Shown: positions 14,249-22,063 of the stretch, piece after piece
Numbering within the stretch: the first letter of the stretch is position 1
Layout of the letters: the number at the start of each line of letters is the position of its first letter
IMG/VR virus record: IMGVR_UViG_3300044970_000102
Span: 1-24,768 of that record
Reading direction: 5' to 3' (one strand)
Origin: a virus
DNA length: 24,768 nt
The notes under the pieces: model-generated
What the model was told of the DNA's origin: nothing
What the model saw: the letters and a program-made list of their open reading frames with translations, nothing else
Database searches by the model: none
Program-made: the position numbers and the translations under genes

Positions 14249-16681
14249 CTATTTAGGACTAAATGATTCTAAATCAAAATCACCTAAGTTATCATTACCG
14301 CTACTTTCGAAGTTCAATGGTGGTAAGTTATTTTTTCTTTGATTAATCAACTCAGATTGTCTTGTTGCTTGAAGATCAACTCGCTTATCTTTAGCTTCTT
14401 CTTTCTTCTCTTCGCGCTTCATTAAGTTATCAGTCTCAATACCTTTTAATTGCATATTGTATTGGAACTCTCTTTCCATCAACTGAGCTTTAATAGCAGC
14501 CTCTGCTTGCATTTGTTGAACTGAGAAATTCATCTCAGCTTCTCTCAATTGTATCTTAGACTGAGCCTCAAGCTGAACCAATTGCGCTTTAGACTCAGCA
14601 GCAGCTTGTTGAGATTGAATATTACTTTGCATCTGCATCTGGAACTGCATCTCTTGATCCTTCTGCTTCTGCTCTATTCTCTTTCTTCTCTTTAACTTCA
14701 ACAACTCATTAGCTAACTTGATGTTATTAATCATTCTGATGTCAATAGCATCTTCAAGGTCAATTGTTTGTTGCTGCAATGATACTTGAATATTTGCCTC
14801 AAGCATTTGTTTTTGCTCTTCGTCTGGTGCTAACTCAATAAATATACCAAAGTCATGCAGGTAAAGGTCTTTAATGTCATTAAGTATAGCAACATTATAC
14901 TTACCTATCTGCATAGCGAACTCTTCAGCAAAGTCAGAGTACTCTAATATATCAGCAATTCGTATTGATAAACACTCAGCCAGCTTCTTAGTAATATTAA
15001 GGCCTCCTTCTAATATATGTCGTGTAGCTGTGTTTGAGTTTAATGCAGCTAGTTTCTGAACACCAACTAATGCGTCAGGGCTAGGAGTTGATCCGTCTCT
15101 AACTTCATTGATTCCCGTCACATCACGTATCATATTTAGATAGTGGTTGTAGTTGCCTATCAATGCAGCCATTTTAGATTGACCGCTATTTGAATTGAGC
15201 TCTTGAATAGGAACTCGCGCGTTATTGAACTCACCATCTTGGGTGTAGCTTCTACCAATAACACTACCAGTCTGGAAGTATAACTTTAACGCATCCTCTG
15301 GGTTATATGCTGCCCCTGTACCAAGGTCAACCTCATTAATACCATCAGCATCAATGAATACACCATCAGGAACTACTCTTGCCATTACTTGCTGTAACTT
15401 CAAGTGAGTAAGTTGTATCTGATCAGCAAAAGGAATCATACGTCTTACTAATGACTCAGTATTTCCTTTATACATTCTAGGTGCAAACATTACATAGTTA
15501 GGAAGTGCGTTCTGTGTAGCCGACTTAGGTCTAACCATATTCTTCATCATATCCCACTTAAGCATGATGTTAGAACCACCAACCAATATACCTTCATACC
15601 AAACGTCACGAACTGCTTCAACTTTCTCAAACATCATTCCCTCTTCCGATGGAGGATTGAATGTATCGTTCTTTCTAATTACTCGCTCACCACCGTTCTC
15701 AAGGATTTTCTTCTTCCATACAAAACGCTTACTAGTCTTATAGTTGAAATAAAGTAAAGTAACTACTTCATTTAGAAATGCATCATCTTGATAGTTTCGA
15801 ATAATAGGGAAGTAGTCATACCAAGCAGATGAAGCGTTACGTATTTCTTTTAATTGTTCATCTGTTAAGTTTGGATTAATTTTTAAAAGCTCAGTGTAAT
15901 GAACTTGTTTAACCTCACCAAAATAATAACAATCTGAAAAGTCATTCAACTCAGTATAACTATGAATGAAATTAGCAGGATCTACATAGTCAACCTTTAA
16001 TCCATCGTTTACTAAAAATGTATGCCTTACAATAGCTTTACCCAAAACAGTTAAGTCATAATCAACTAACTTCTTTAATTTTGGGTACTCATTCATCTTG
16101 AGAATAGTATCAATAGCAACTTCTTCAGCAATCTCAATAGATGGCTTATATTTCATTTGCATGTACAACGAGAGCTCCTCATCGTTCTCTGGAAGCTCAT
16201 CAGGATTGACATTAAATGCATCAATTCCAAATTGATCCTTTGTCATTTGTAAGAAATCCTTAGCTACCATATCAGCCTCAATCATATCCTGAAAGATGTT
16301 CTTCTTTTCAGCAGACATAACATCTTGAGACTCAGCCTTAATAGTAAACAATCTATCATTCATACCATTGACAACAATGTCAACAAATTTTGGTATAATA
16401 GGTATTGGAGTCCAGTCTAAATTTAACATAGACATATCTCCATTTACTGCTAATTCATCTTTATATTTTTGTACTGGTTGTTCACCTCTTGCGTATAATC
16501 TTAAACGATGAAATTCACCCCATTGGTCATAGAACCGACATGTATTTGCTTTACGCTTAAACCACTCACCCTCAACAGATTTTGCAACCTTTAAACCATA
16601 CTCTACTGTAGCCTTTTCTTCATCGCTAGCCATTTGGTTTGGAAAGGGTGATTGATAAATTGCAACTGATAATTTCTCCAT
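14249..16681 (-). CDS. Portal protein, 810 aa
   Basis: Large size, one-base TAATG overlap with the terminase gene and position before the scaffold and capsid genes identify the portal, the dodecameric ring through which DNA enters and leaves the head. The N-terminal two thirds has mixed helices and strands with aromatic-rich segments and a long helical stretch after residue about 430 (IQLTHLKLQQVMARVVPDG). From about residue 665 it becomes a Gln/Glu/Lys/Met-rich coiled coil, with repeated QMQMQ- and AQL-type segments, that runs to about residue 770. A charged tail follows. Such a C-terminal extension could form the helical barrel that projects into the head in large podovirus portals. Its length is in the range I recall for crAss-like portals. 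No homology search was possible. Confidence 0.8.
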   Translation of the reverse strand: MEKLSVAIYQSPFPNQMASDEEKATVEYGLKVAKSVEGEWFKRKANTCRFYDQWGEFHRLRLYARGEQPVQKYKDELAVNGDMSMLNLDWTPIPIIPKFVDIVVNGMNDRLFTIKAESQDVMSAEKKNIFQDMIEADMVAKDFLQMTKDQFGIDAFNVNPDELPENDEELSLYMQMKYKPSIEIAEEVAIDTILKMNEYPKLKKLVDYDLTVLGKAIVRHTFLVNDGLKVDYVDPANFIHSYTELNDFSDCYYFGEVKQVHYTELLKINPNLTDEQLKEIRNASSAWYDYFPIIRNYQDDAFLNEVVTLLYFNYKTSKRFVWKKKILENGGERVIRKNDTFNPPSEEGMMFEKVEAVRDVWYEGILVGGSNIMLKWDMMKNMVRPKSATQNALPNYVMFAPRMYKGNTESLVRRMIPFADQIQLTHLKLQQVMARVVPDGVFIDADGINEVDLGTGAAYNPEDALKLYFQTGSVIGRSYTQDGEFNNARVPIQELNSNSGQSKMAALIGNYNHYLNMIRDVTGINEVRDGSTPSPDALVGVQKLAALNSNTATRHILEGGLNITKKLAECLSIRIADILEYSDFAEEFAMQIGKYNVAILNDIKDLYLHDFGIFIELAPDEEQKQMLEANIQVSLQQQTIDLEDAIDIRMINNIKLANELLKLKRRKRIEQKQKDQEMQFQMQMQSNIQSQQAAAESKAQLVQLEAQSKIQLREAEMNFSVQQMQAEAAIKAQLMEREFQYNMQLKGIETDNLMKREEKKEEAKDKRVDLQATRQSELINQRKNNLPPLNFESSGNDNLGDFDLESFSPK

Positions 16682-18900
16682 TATTTTAATATTTCGCTTC
16701 TAATTCCACGATTATCGTATTTTACAAATTTAATACTTATTTTCGATTCTTTTTTCTCTGTTTCAAATAAATGCTTACGTGTAGCCATTATAGCTAGACC
16801 TGAACTAATGGAAGCATCATGTTTTGTTCTATTGTTTGGATCAAATCTAGCCCAATCCTCTAAGGTTTTTGTAAAATACATTGAGCCCATGCATTCAGGA
16901 TCTCTATATGTTCCCTCAGTATCAAGTCCTACATACTCTTCAATATACGTCTCAATAGCAGATGCGTGGGCCTGCCTTACATCTTCAGATGAGTTAGGTA
17001 TACCTCCTATCTCTAACTCGGTCTTAGATAGCTTTGTCTTATGCTTATCAGGTCTATTCATTGAGAATGCTCTATATCCTCTATTCTTAAAGTGATATAA
17101 TAACCTAGCCTTATTGTTCTCTGCTAACAATGGCATACCATAAAAAATACAAGCCATTAAAACATCCTCGAAAAATATCTCTGCTGTTTGTGGTCTTGCT
17201 ATATATTCTAAAAAGAACTCATTTGTTGGTGCTTCTTCCATATGAAATTTAGTCATACCATGCAAAGCACCATTAGATCCACCTCCTCCAACTACCCCTG
17301 ATATATCATAAGGGTCACACCCAAATGCACCTAAATGCTCATTTCCAGGAAACTTTTTACCTCCTCTATTTATAACGTTATTACGCAACCTACTATTTGG
17401 TATCCATGAAACTAAAAACCTACCATTCTTATCAGGAGTCCAAATAACTTCGCTGTCCTTTATACCGTTCTTCCAATGAAAATATCCTCTAGTTAATACT
17501 TGGTCTTTTATCAATGAATCATTGTAGTCAATCTGCTGATATATCTTTGTTAAGTTGAAAACAGACTGCTTAGACTCATCTCTAAATGCATGTGATTCAG
17601 TCCTTGGAAACTGTCGGTAAAATTCATTCAATGCATCTGAGTCACTTTTCAATGCAGCAACCTCATTATTCCACCAAGTAATAACTCCTTGAGATATCAT
17701 CTCTCCATCAATACCATTTACTGATTTCTCAGGATCTTCAAATACAGGCCAACCAAATTCATCTATATACCCTTCAATATTCCACTCCATTGGAATGAAT
17801 AACGAATAAAGTCCACTCTTAGTCTGACCATTAGCTGACCTTGTTCTAGGGTTGCTATCGTTATACAACTTCTTAAAGTTTTCCCCACCTTTATTCAATG
17901 CATTTGATGTAGAACCCATCATACATTTACCAACAATCTTACTACCTAACCTCAAACAAGTCTTTGTTACGCGCCAGTTGTTTAATATGTTTTCAGGCTT
18001 CTCCCATTTACCACTTTCATCATGGACTAATAATAGAAGTTTTTCACCATCATAGCTGTTGTCAGCTGTGTTCTTCCAGTCAATAGTAGTATCAAGACCA
18101 TCAATTTCATCTTGAGCCTCTTGATCCATATTCTTTCGGGTAATCTTACTTGCTGGAACACGAAACGCTAGCTCAGTCTTTGGATTATCCATACCATCTT
18201 GAATGGGCTTAAAGAAGAACGGATAGTTCCTTACAATTGGAACTACCTTATCAGTAAACATCTTCTTAGCATCACTACCAGTTTTTGATAGTATACCAAT
18301 CCTAGAATCCCTTACAATTGTACCAGTGTTACATATCTCAGAACTAGACATGAACGAGAATCCAGAACGTCTGTTCTTTAAGTAATCCATACCAAAAGAC
18401 CTATTGTCAGACTTACATGCCTCCCAATAGATATAGAATATCCTATTTGATTCCCTAAAGTCAGGTAGACCTATGTCAATTTTTGTCCATTGTAAGTACA
18501 TGTAATGAGTACCTGTCATATAGGTTGGCTTACCGTTATTTATAAACCAATGCCCATTATCTCGTTTGTCAAATTCTGCTTCAATCAAGTCAACGTACTT
18601 AGATTTAAAAGCGTTATCTCTTCTGTTCCAATCAAATATTGTCTTGATTTTCTGTAGTTCAGATGGATACTCTTGTGCTACCCATTTGTTGCCGTAATCG
18701 GTAACTTTTTCAGGTGTTGAAGGAAGTGCAATCTTAACACTATTGATATCATATATCTGACCTATTGTACCATCTTTTGATATAACTACAACATCATAAT
18801 CTTTATTGTAGCCATACTCCCAAGACTTATGCCTATTCTTAGTTGTCAATACATTCTTAGGAATGTAATCATCAAGTATAACGTAAAGATTATTTTCCAT
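16681..18900 (-). CDS. Large terminase subunit (TerL), 739 aa
   Basis: TerL is the ATPase and nuclease that packages DNA through the portal. The ATPase part shows a degenerate Walker A region, KNRRSGFSFMSSS (175-187), a clear Walker B, LLLLVHDE (288-295; D294, E295), and a coupling-type motif, GKCMMGSTSNA (324-334). The nuclease part has the three expected acidic positions of an RNase H-like fold: D529 in GAFGCDPYD, E594 in PLLAENN and D695 in KHDASIS. The protein is somewhat longer than typical TerL but in the crAss-like range. It overlaps the portal start by one base and follows a 31-base gap after a candidate small terminase gene. Family identity is firm from motifs and context. Confidence 0.88.
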   Translation of the reverse strand: MENNLYVILDDYIPKNVLTTKNRHKSWEYGYNKDYDVVVISKDGTIGQIYDINSVKIALPSTPEKVTDYGNKWVAQEYPSELQKIKTIFDWNRRDNAFKSKYVDLIEAEFDKRDNGHWFINNGKPTYMTGTHYMYLQWTKIDIGLPDFRESNRIFYIYWEACKSDNRSFGMDYLKNRRSGFSFMSSSEICNTGTIVRDSRIGILSKTGSDAKKMFTDKVVPIVRNYPFFFKPIQDGMDNPKTELAFRVPASKITRKNMDQEAQDEIDGLDTTIDWKNTADNSYDGEKLLLLVHDESGKWEKPENILNNWRVTKTCLRLGSKIVGKCMMGSTSNALNKGGENFKKLYNDSNPRTRSANGQTKSGLYSLFIPMEWNIEGYIDEFGWPVFEDPEKSVNGIDGEMISQGVITWWNNEVAALKSDSDALNEFYRQFPRTESHAFRDESKQSVFNLTKIYQQIDYNDSLIKDQVLTRGYFHWKNGIKDSEVIWTPDKNGRFLVSWIPNSRLRNNVINRGGKKFPGNEHLGAFGCDPYDISGVVGGGGSNGALHGMTKFHMEEAPTNEFFLEYIARPQTAEIFFEDVLMACIFYGMPLLAENNKARLLYHFKNRGYRAFSMNRPDKHKTKLSKTELEIGGIPNSSEDVRQAHASAIETYIEEYVGLDTEGTYRDPECMGSMYFTKTLEDWARFDPNNRTKHDASISSGLAIMATRKHLFETEKKESKISIKFVKYDNRGIRSEILK

Positions 18901-18931
18901 TTATACGCCTTATTGTCAAAAGTATTTTGCG

Positions 18932-19204
18932 TTATTTCTTTTTTGCCCTGCCTTCTGCGAATCCACCATTTCCTACGTTTATCGTAGGAATCTGTGAATC
19001 GCTACTTTTATTTTCCTCCTCCTCAATCTTAGCTAACATATTCAAAGCATCCTCAAATGCCAACCTTTTAGCCGATGCAGCGTTCTTTAATTTATCTGCT
19101 GATATATCATCCTCAGATCGAGTTATAATTGGCTCTTTTAATACTTTTATCAGCTCATCAATAGCAACTTTTGCTGCCTCTAATATCTCTACTTTTTTAG
19201 ACAT
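18932..19204 (-). CDS. Candidate small terminase-like protein, 90 aa
   Basis: This is a short, charged, mostly helical protein. Residues 1-25 form one helix, 37-67 form a second Ala/Leu/Glu-rich helix (SADKLKNAASAKRLAFEDAL), and the C-terminus is a flexible basic tail ending GRAKKK. It lies directly upstream of TerL in transcription order and overlaps the GroES-like gene by 16 bases. Small terminase subunits are often short helical proteins in this position, so that role is suggested. No DNA-binding helix-turn-helix was visible, and no family was recognised by sequence. Confidence 0.5.
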   Translation of the reverse strand: MSKKVEILEAAKVAIDELIKVLKEPIITRSEDDISADKLKNAASAKRLAFEDALNMLAKIEEEENKSSDSQIPTINVGNGGFAEGRAKKK

Positions 19205-19749
19205 ATATTTCGATTATACATTCTATAAAGAACTTCATTATTTATTTTAAACTCATATTCACTATCTGGAGTGAATGAAACAACATCGCCAACTTCTACT
19301 TCTTTTAAATCATCATTCTTAAATACAACCTCACCCCATAACTCTTCAAACGTACCTAATGAATTAAATATCTTATCCTCAGATGGCACAGGTCGAATAA
19401 AAACAAATGGATATGGTGCACTCCAAATATTTTTATCTTTGGAATATAGATACACTTGCTCAGGCTCAACAATAAATAAATCATCCTTTAAATGATGCCA
19501 ACTACTTTTTTGTCTACCCCTCATGTCATAGTAAAACTTAAAAACATTATGGTGTACAACCACAATGTCACCAGCAGTAATAGTTCCATCATAATAAATT
19601 GGAACAGATATTACCTCAGCAAATCTATTTGAAACTGTGTGATCTTCTTGGGAGGTGCTTATAATGAACTCTTTGTCTCCGTAAGTTCTTATGTTGTCAT
19701 ACCTCCTACCATCAACAGCTTTGATGATAAAACAGTATGGTGCTTTCAT
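19189..19749 (-). CDS. Putative double GroES-like (co-chaperonin) protein, 186 aa
   Basis: The C-terminal part (about residues 130-186) reads like the end of a GroES subunit: WGEVVFKNDD, a VGDVVSFTPDSEYEFKINN segment and VLYRMYNRNICLK, the place where GroES has 'GD.V.F....g.e.ki..eeyl...e.dIla'. The first half (about 50-100) repeats the plan: FAEVISVP, AGDIVVVHHNVFKFYYD, then DDLFIVEPEQVYLY. The protein thus looks like two GroES-type domains in tandem. Phages such as T4 (gp31) and RB49 encode GroES-like partners for folding their capsid protein, so a similar role is plausible. Its place just before the terminase fits early expression of a head-assembly factor. A structural beta-barrel with no chaperonin role cannot be ruled out. 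Confidence 0.6.
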   Translation of the reverse strand: MKAPYCFIIKAVDGRRYDNIRTYGDKEFIISTSQEDHTVSNRFAEVISVPIYYDGTITAGDIVVVHHNVFKFYYDMRGRQKSSWHHLKDDLFIVEPEQVYLYSKDKNIWSAPYPFVFIRPVPSEDKIFNSLGTFEELWGEVVFKNDDLKEVEVGDVVSFTPDSEYEFKINNEVLYRMYNRNICLKK

Positions 19750-19967
19750 TAAAAATTTATATTATACTCAATTGATACAGGAACAGTATTTGAGAACTCT
19801 TTCCATAAAACTATCTCACCTTCCTTAATGATGTAAAGTTTAATCCCATCTTCATTTCTTATTATCTGATAGATAGAATAACTTTTATCAAGAACTTCCT
19901 GTCCAACAGTGTAATTCATTGACTTCATATAGTCAGGACCAATCGATATTTTTCTAATGATATTCAC
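19749..19967 (-). CDS. Small conserved-looking phage protein, 72 aa
   Basis: Function unknown. The sequence is short and beta-rich, with alternating hydrophobic residues (SIYQIIRNEDGIKLYIIKEG, residues 30-49) and a closing VSIEYNINF. There is no Cys, signal peptide or membrane segment. The stop overlaps the start of the GroES-like gene by one base, and the start overlaps the previous gene by 14 bases. The spacing argues for a real, translationally coupled gene. A small barrel (SH3-like) fold would fit the strand pattern but is unproven. Confidence 0.6.
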   Translation of the reverse strand: MNIIRKISIGPDYMKSMNYTVGQEVLDKSYSIYQIIRNEDGIKLYIIKEGEIVLWKEFSNTVPVSIEYNINF

Positions 19968-20190
19968 CAGTCTGTAGGTTGATAGTTATATCGCCATATT
20001 TAGCAATTATCTCTTCTTGATATTTAGCCAAGTCATGTGCAGCAATATCTAAATTTGCTAAAGTCGATTTCTTTTTGCTTTTAAGTCTTTCGAATGAAAG
20101 CTCTATGTCAGCTACTTCAAACTTTAAATCTCTAAAGTTGCGATTAAGTTCTGTCAATTTAGAAAGTTCGTCTTGTTCTAATTTTTTCAT
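19954..20190 (-). CDS. Small coiled-coil phage protein, 78 aa
   Basis: Residues 1-62 are charged and heptad-like, with Leu and Ile at regular intervals (KLEQDELSKLTELNRNFRDL and on), which predicts a coiled coil. The end, KYGDITINLQTGEYH, is a short strand motif that I recall at the ends of similar small coiled-coil proteins in other phages. It follows a TATATTTG box and a leader ending AAATTTAATAAAATG, so it probably starts the transcription unit that runs to the terminase. The role is unknown. A chaperone, regulator or virion assembly helper is possible. Confidence 0.6.
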   Translation of the reverse strand: MKKLEQDELSKLTELNRNFRDLKFEVADIELSFERLKSKKKSTLANLDIAAHDLAKYQEEIIAKYGDITINLQTGEYH

Positions 20191-20209
20191 TTTATTAAAT
20201 TTTATAATG

Positions 20210-20217
20210 CAAATATA
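20210..20217 (-). promoter_or_regulatory. Candidate -7 promoter box (TATATTTG) for the terminase unit
   Basis: TATATTTG lies 20 bases before the ATG at 20190 in the short gap after the lectin-like adhesin gene. The leader is AT-rich and ends AAATTTAATAAAATG, the same 15 bases that precede the scaffold start. No -33 TTTG was found, but the upstream DNA is the conserved end of the adhesin gene, which limits what could be there. Confidence 0.5.
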
Positions 20218-20221
20218 GCAA

Positions 20222-20860
20222 TTATATGCTAAATGTTCTTACAGCACGCACATAGTACGTGGAGTCCTTATCGAAGTCGTAGGCAGACCCATCGTCGAAG
20301 TAGAAGAACCACGCGTAACTGGAGTCGCTCTCCGTACTACTCCAATAAGAATTATAAAAAATTTGAGTAGCACCACTTATTGACCCAAACGCAGAATTTC
20401 CAGAAAGCGTTTTATTTACATTAAATCTATTTTGCCAAAGCAAACTTAATTCGTCAATAGCAGGTAAATACCAATCTGACTTACTATTATTTGTTGAATC
20501 TAAACATAATTTAGCTGCACCAGCTGTAAATCCAGATTGACCTACTATTGCATTTGAATTACTTAAACCATCCCAAGTGCTTTGAGCTGTTGCGCCTATC
20601 AATGTTCCAGTTATATTACTCCATGCTGAACTTGTACTTAAATCAGTTGTGTCAACAACTAAATAATATTGAACACCATTATCAATATATCTATGAAAAA
20701 CAACTCCACCCTCCGAAGATACATATTGACCTATTTCATAAGTAAAGCCATTATTACTTACAGCTAACAAATCAAATTGAACTTGATCTCCATTAGCATC
20801 ACTTCCAAATAGTCTATCACCTGCCACAGGTGTCTTAACTGGATAATTATTTACTTTCAT
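20222..20860 (-). CDS. Putative DGR-diversified C-type-lectin-like (DUF1566-type) adhesin, 212 aa
   Basis: The N-terminus (residues 9-30, with PVAGDRLFGSD) is typical of phage adhesin attachment segments. From about residue 40 the sequence follows the DUF1566/FGE-type C-type-lectin fold: GVVFHRYID, DLSTSSAWSNIT, STWDGLSNS, AAKLCLD, DWYLPAIDELSLLWQ, NSYWSSTE and the terminal YYVRAVRTF. Diversified proteins of DGRs share this fold and carry variable positions in the same C-terminal block. Codons there differ sharply from the rest of the gene (see the 20232-20345 entry). It overlaps the 45-aa gene by four bases and lies just after the lysis genes. Its likely role is binding variable receptors on the host surface. 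If no template repeat exists, it is an ordinary lectin-like phage protein. Confidence 0.7.
   Translation of the reverse strand: MKVNNYPVKTPVAGDRLFGSDANGDQVQFDLLAVSNNGFTYEIGQYVSSEGGVVFHRYIDNGVQYYLVVDTTDLSTSSAWSNITGTLIGATAQSTWDGLSNSNAIVGQSGFTAGAAKLCLDSTNNSKSDWYLPAIDELSLLWQNRFNVNKTLSGNSAFGSISGATQIFYNSYWSSTESDSSYAWFFYFDDGSAYDFDKDSTYYVRAVRTFSI
20232..20345 (-). other. Candidate DGR variable region at the 3' end of the adhesin gene
   Basis: In this stretch Phe codons are all TTC, Tyr codons are almost all TAC, Asp is mostly GAC and Ser is often TCC. Elsewhere in the gene and genome TTT, TAT and GAT prevail. Base composition rises to roughly half G+C. The excess of NNC codons at residues typically variable in DGR targets (TTC TTC TAC TTC GAC, then TAC GAC TTC, and GAC TCC) fits AAC codons mutated at adenines. 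Invariant W, G and VRAVR positions flank them. No template repeat or reverse transcriptase is in the window. Confidence 0.6.
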
Positions 20861-20994
20861 CTGCCTTGCGATTTATATTGTTTTTTATAATTCTTACTCG
20901 TCTTTGTCTTGCTAGTCTTTGTCTTAGCATGAACACCAGGTCGTTTTACCTTTGGCTTTGCTATAAATGATGATATGTCCTTTTGCTTTTTCAT
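20857..20994 (-). CDS. Small basic Lys-rich protein, 45 aa
   Basis: An ATG at 20994 overlaps the amidase stop by three bases (ATGA), and its stop at 20857-20859 overlaps the adhesin start as TGA/ATG. The product is about one third Lys, with a central PGVHAKTKTSKTKTSKNYKK segment and the ending YKSQGR. It has no hydrophobic segment. Coupling on both sides makes it a real gene despite its size. I recall short phage proteins with a 'GVHAKtkxSk.k.SKNYkk.Y.GQGr' pattern but no established function. A nucleic-acid-binding role is suggested by charge only. Confidence 0.75.
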   Translation of the reverse strand: MKKQKDISSFIAKPKVKRPGVHAKTKTSKTKTSKNYKKQYKSQGR

Positions 20995-21641
20995 CACAAA
21001 CTCTTTAACATCTCAATTACTCGTGGACATGGATACATGTCAGACTTATCTTTTCTTACTGAGTTATGAGTAAATATACCATCTTCACCCTTCATAGCTC
21101 TCTTTGATAAATCCCAAATGTCCTCGTTATATTCTCTAGGTATATTGTAAGTCTCACACAAATATACAACTAATTGACGTAAGCTCTCAATCTGCTTGTC
21201 AGTGTACTTATGCCAAAACTTATATCCCTTAAACGGCTTATCCAACTCTGTAACTTCACTTGGATCAACCAATCCACCTACATAGTTGTAAAATCTACCG
21301 CCCTTCTCTTTTAACATCCCCCAATTACATACCTCAATACCAACTGAATTTTTATCAAGTGCCTTATATGGTAATCCCATATTTGAAAATGGAGCGTTCT
21401 TTAGACCTAAATGATACGCCCATTCTCTAGATGAAAAACACTGAACAATTGTACCACTGTTTCCAATAACAAAAGCTGTAGCTATTCTATCTTTCGTACT
21501 ATCCCAATACTTAGCTACACCAACAGCATTGCCATTACCAGCAGTATGGTGCAAGTAAATCTGATTCTTAGGAGTCTCCTCCTGAAAGTATTGAGTAGAT
21601 TTCAATCTGCTCTGAACTATTTTTGTTGTATCTAACTTCAT
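20994..21641 (-). CDS. Endolysin: N-acetylmuramoyl-L-alanine amidase, 215 aa
   Basis: The protein belongs to the zinc-dependent Amidase_2/PGRP fold, which cuts the bond between MurNAc and L-Ala in peptidoglycan. It has LHHTAGN at residues 30-36 with zinc-ligand H31 or H32, a core AYHLGL at 75-80, a conserved SVGIEVCN strand at 99-106, and the late ligand pair H192 and C205 in the THNS...YPCP region. This is the same His-His-Cys arrangement as T7 lysozyme. No signal peptide is present, so export depends on the holin. It overlaps the holin stop by four bases and the 45-aa gene by three. The C-terminus holds no separate cell-wall-binding domain. Confidence 0.85.
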   Translation of the reverse strand: MKLDTTKIVQSRLKSTQYFQEETPKNQIYLHHTAGNGNAVGVAKYWDSTKDRIATAFVIGNSGTIVQCFSSREWAYHLGLKNAPFSNMGLPYKALDKNSVGIEVCNWGMLKEKGGRFYNYVGGLVDPSEVTELDKPFKGYKFWHKYTDKQIESLRQLVVYLCETYNIPREYNEDIWDLSKRAMKGEDGIFTHNSVRKDKSDMYPCPRVIEMLKSL

Positions 21642-22063
21642 GTTAATTTATCTGCTTCTTCTTTTGCTCTTGTTACGAATTCACGTAATGATTTAAGTAA
21701 GTTCTTTCCTGTCACCGACTCATAGCTTTCATTAATTGACTTAATCTCTACAGCAACACAAAAGAACGCGACAATCTTTGTCATAACAAGATCAACTGCT
21801 ATAAAGTGAGCTAGTAAGTCAGCAGCTATGTATTTCTCAACTAAAAAAATAAATAATATAGCTCCACAATAAAGAAGTGACTTACTTATAACGTGTGATA
21901 ATCTTCTGCTCTTAATAGCCTTCCAGCCGCCCTTTTTAACGCTTCTCCAAATGCCAAATGAAGTGTCTAGAATTATTGCAAGCAAAGCAACATATATCAT
22001 TGGTTTCACTGGGGATAATACTGCTAAAAATGATGTTGCTAGTAGAAGTAATTTTGTTTTCAC
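21638..22063 (-). CDS. Holin (phage holin family 4-like), 141 aa
   Basis: Start is a GTG at 22063 that overlaps the spanin stop as GTGA. The next in-frame Met would cost the first hydrophobic segment. Hydrophobic segments lie at about residues 4-18, 22-38, 60-76 and 82-106, separated by a basic loop (SVKKGGWKAIKSRRLSH, 41-57). The tail is charged and helical. This is the layout of the 'phage holin family' proteins of Bacteroidetes phages related to the Cp-1 holin. It would form the inner-membrane lesion that lets the amidase reach the cell wall. It lies between spanin and amidase genes, so the lysis role is firmly supported by context. Confidence 0.8.
   Translation of the reverse strand: MKTKLLLLATSFLAVLSPVKPMIYVALLAIILDTSFGIWRSVKKGGWKAIKSRRLSHVISKSLLYCGAILFIFLVEKYIAADLLAHFIAVDLVMTKIVAFFCVAVEIKSINESYESVTGKNLLKSLREFVTRAKEEADKLT

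Noticed and set aside
18927-19250. Plus-strand 107-aa frame opposite the candidate small terminase gene
   Set aside because: It is antisense to two tightly coupled minus-strand genes, and its Ser/Ala/Phe-rich composition mirrors the complementary codons.
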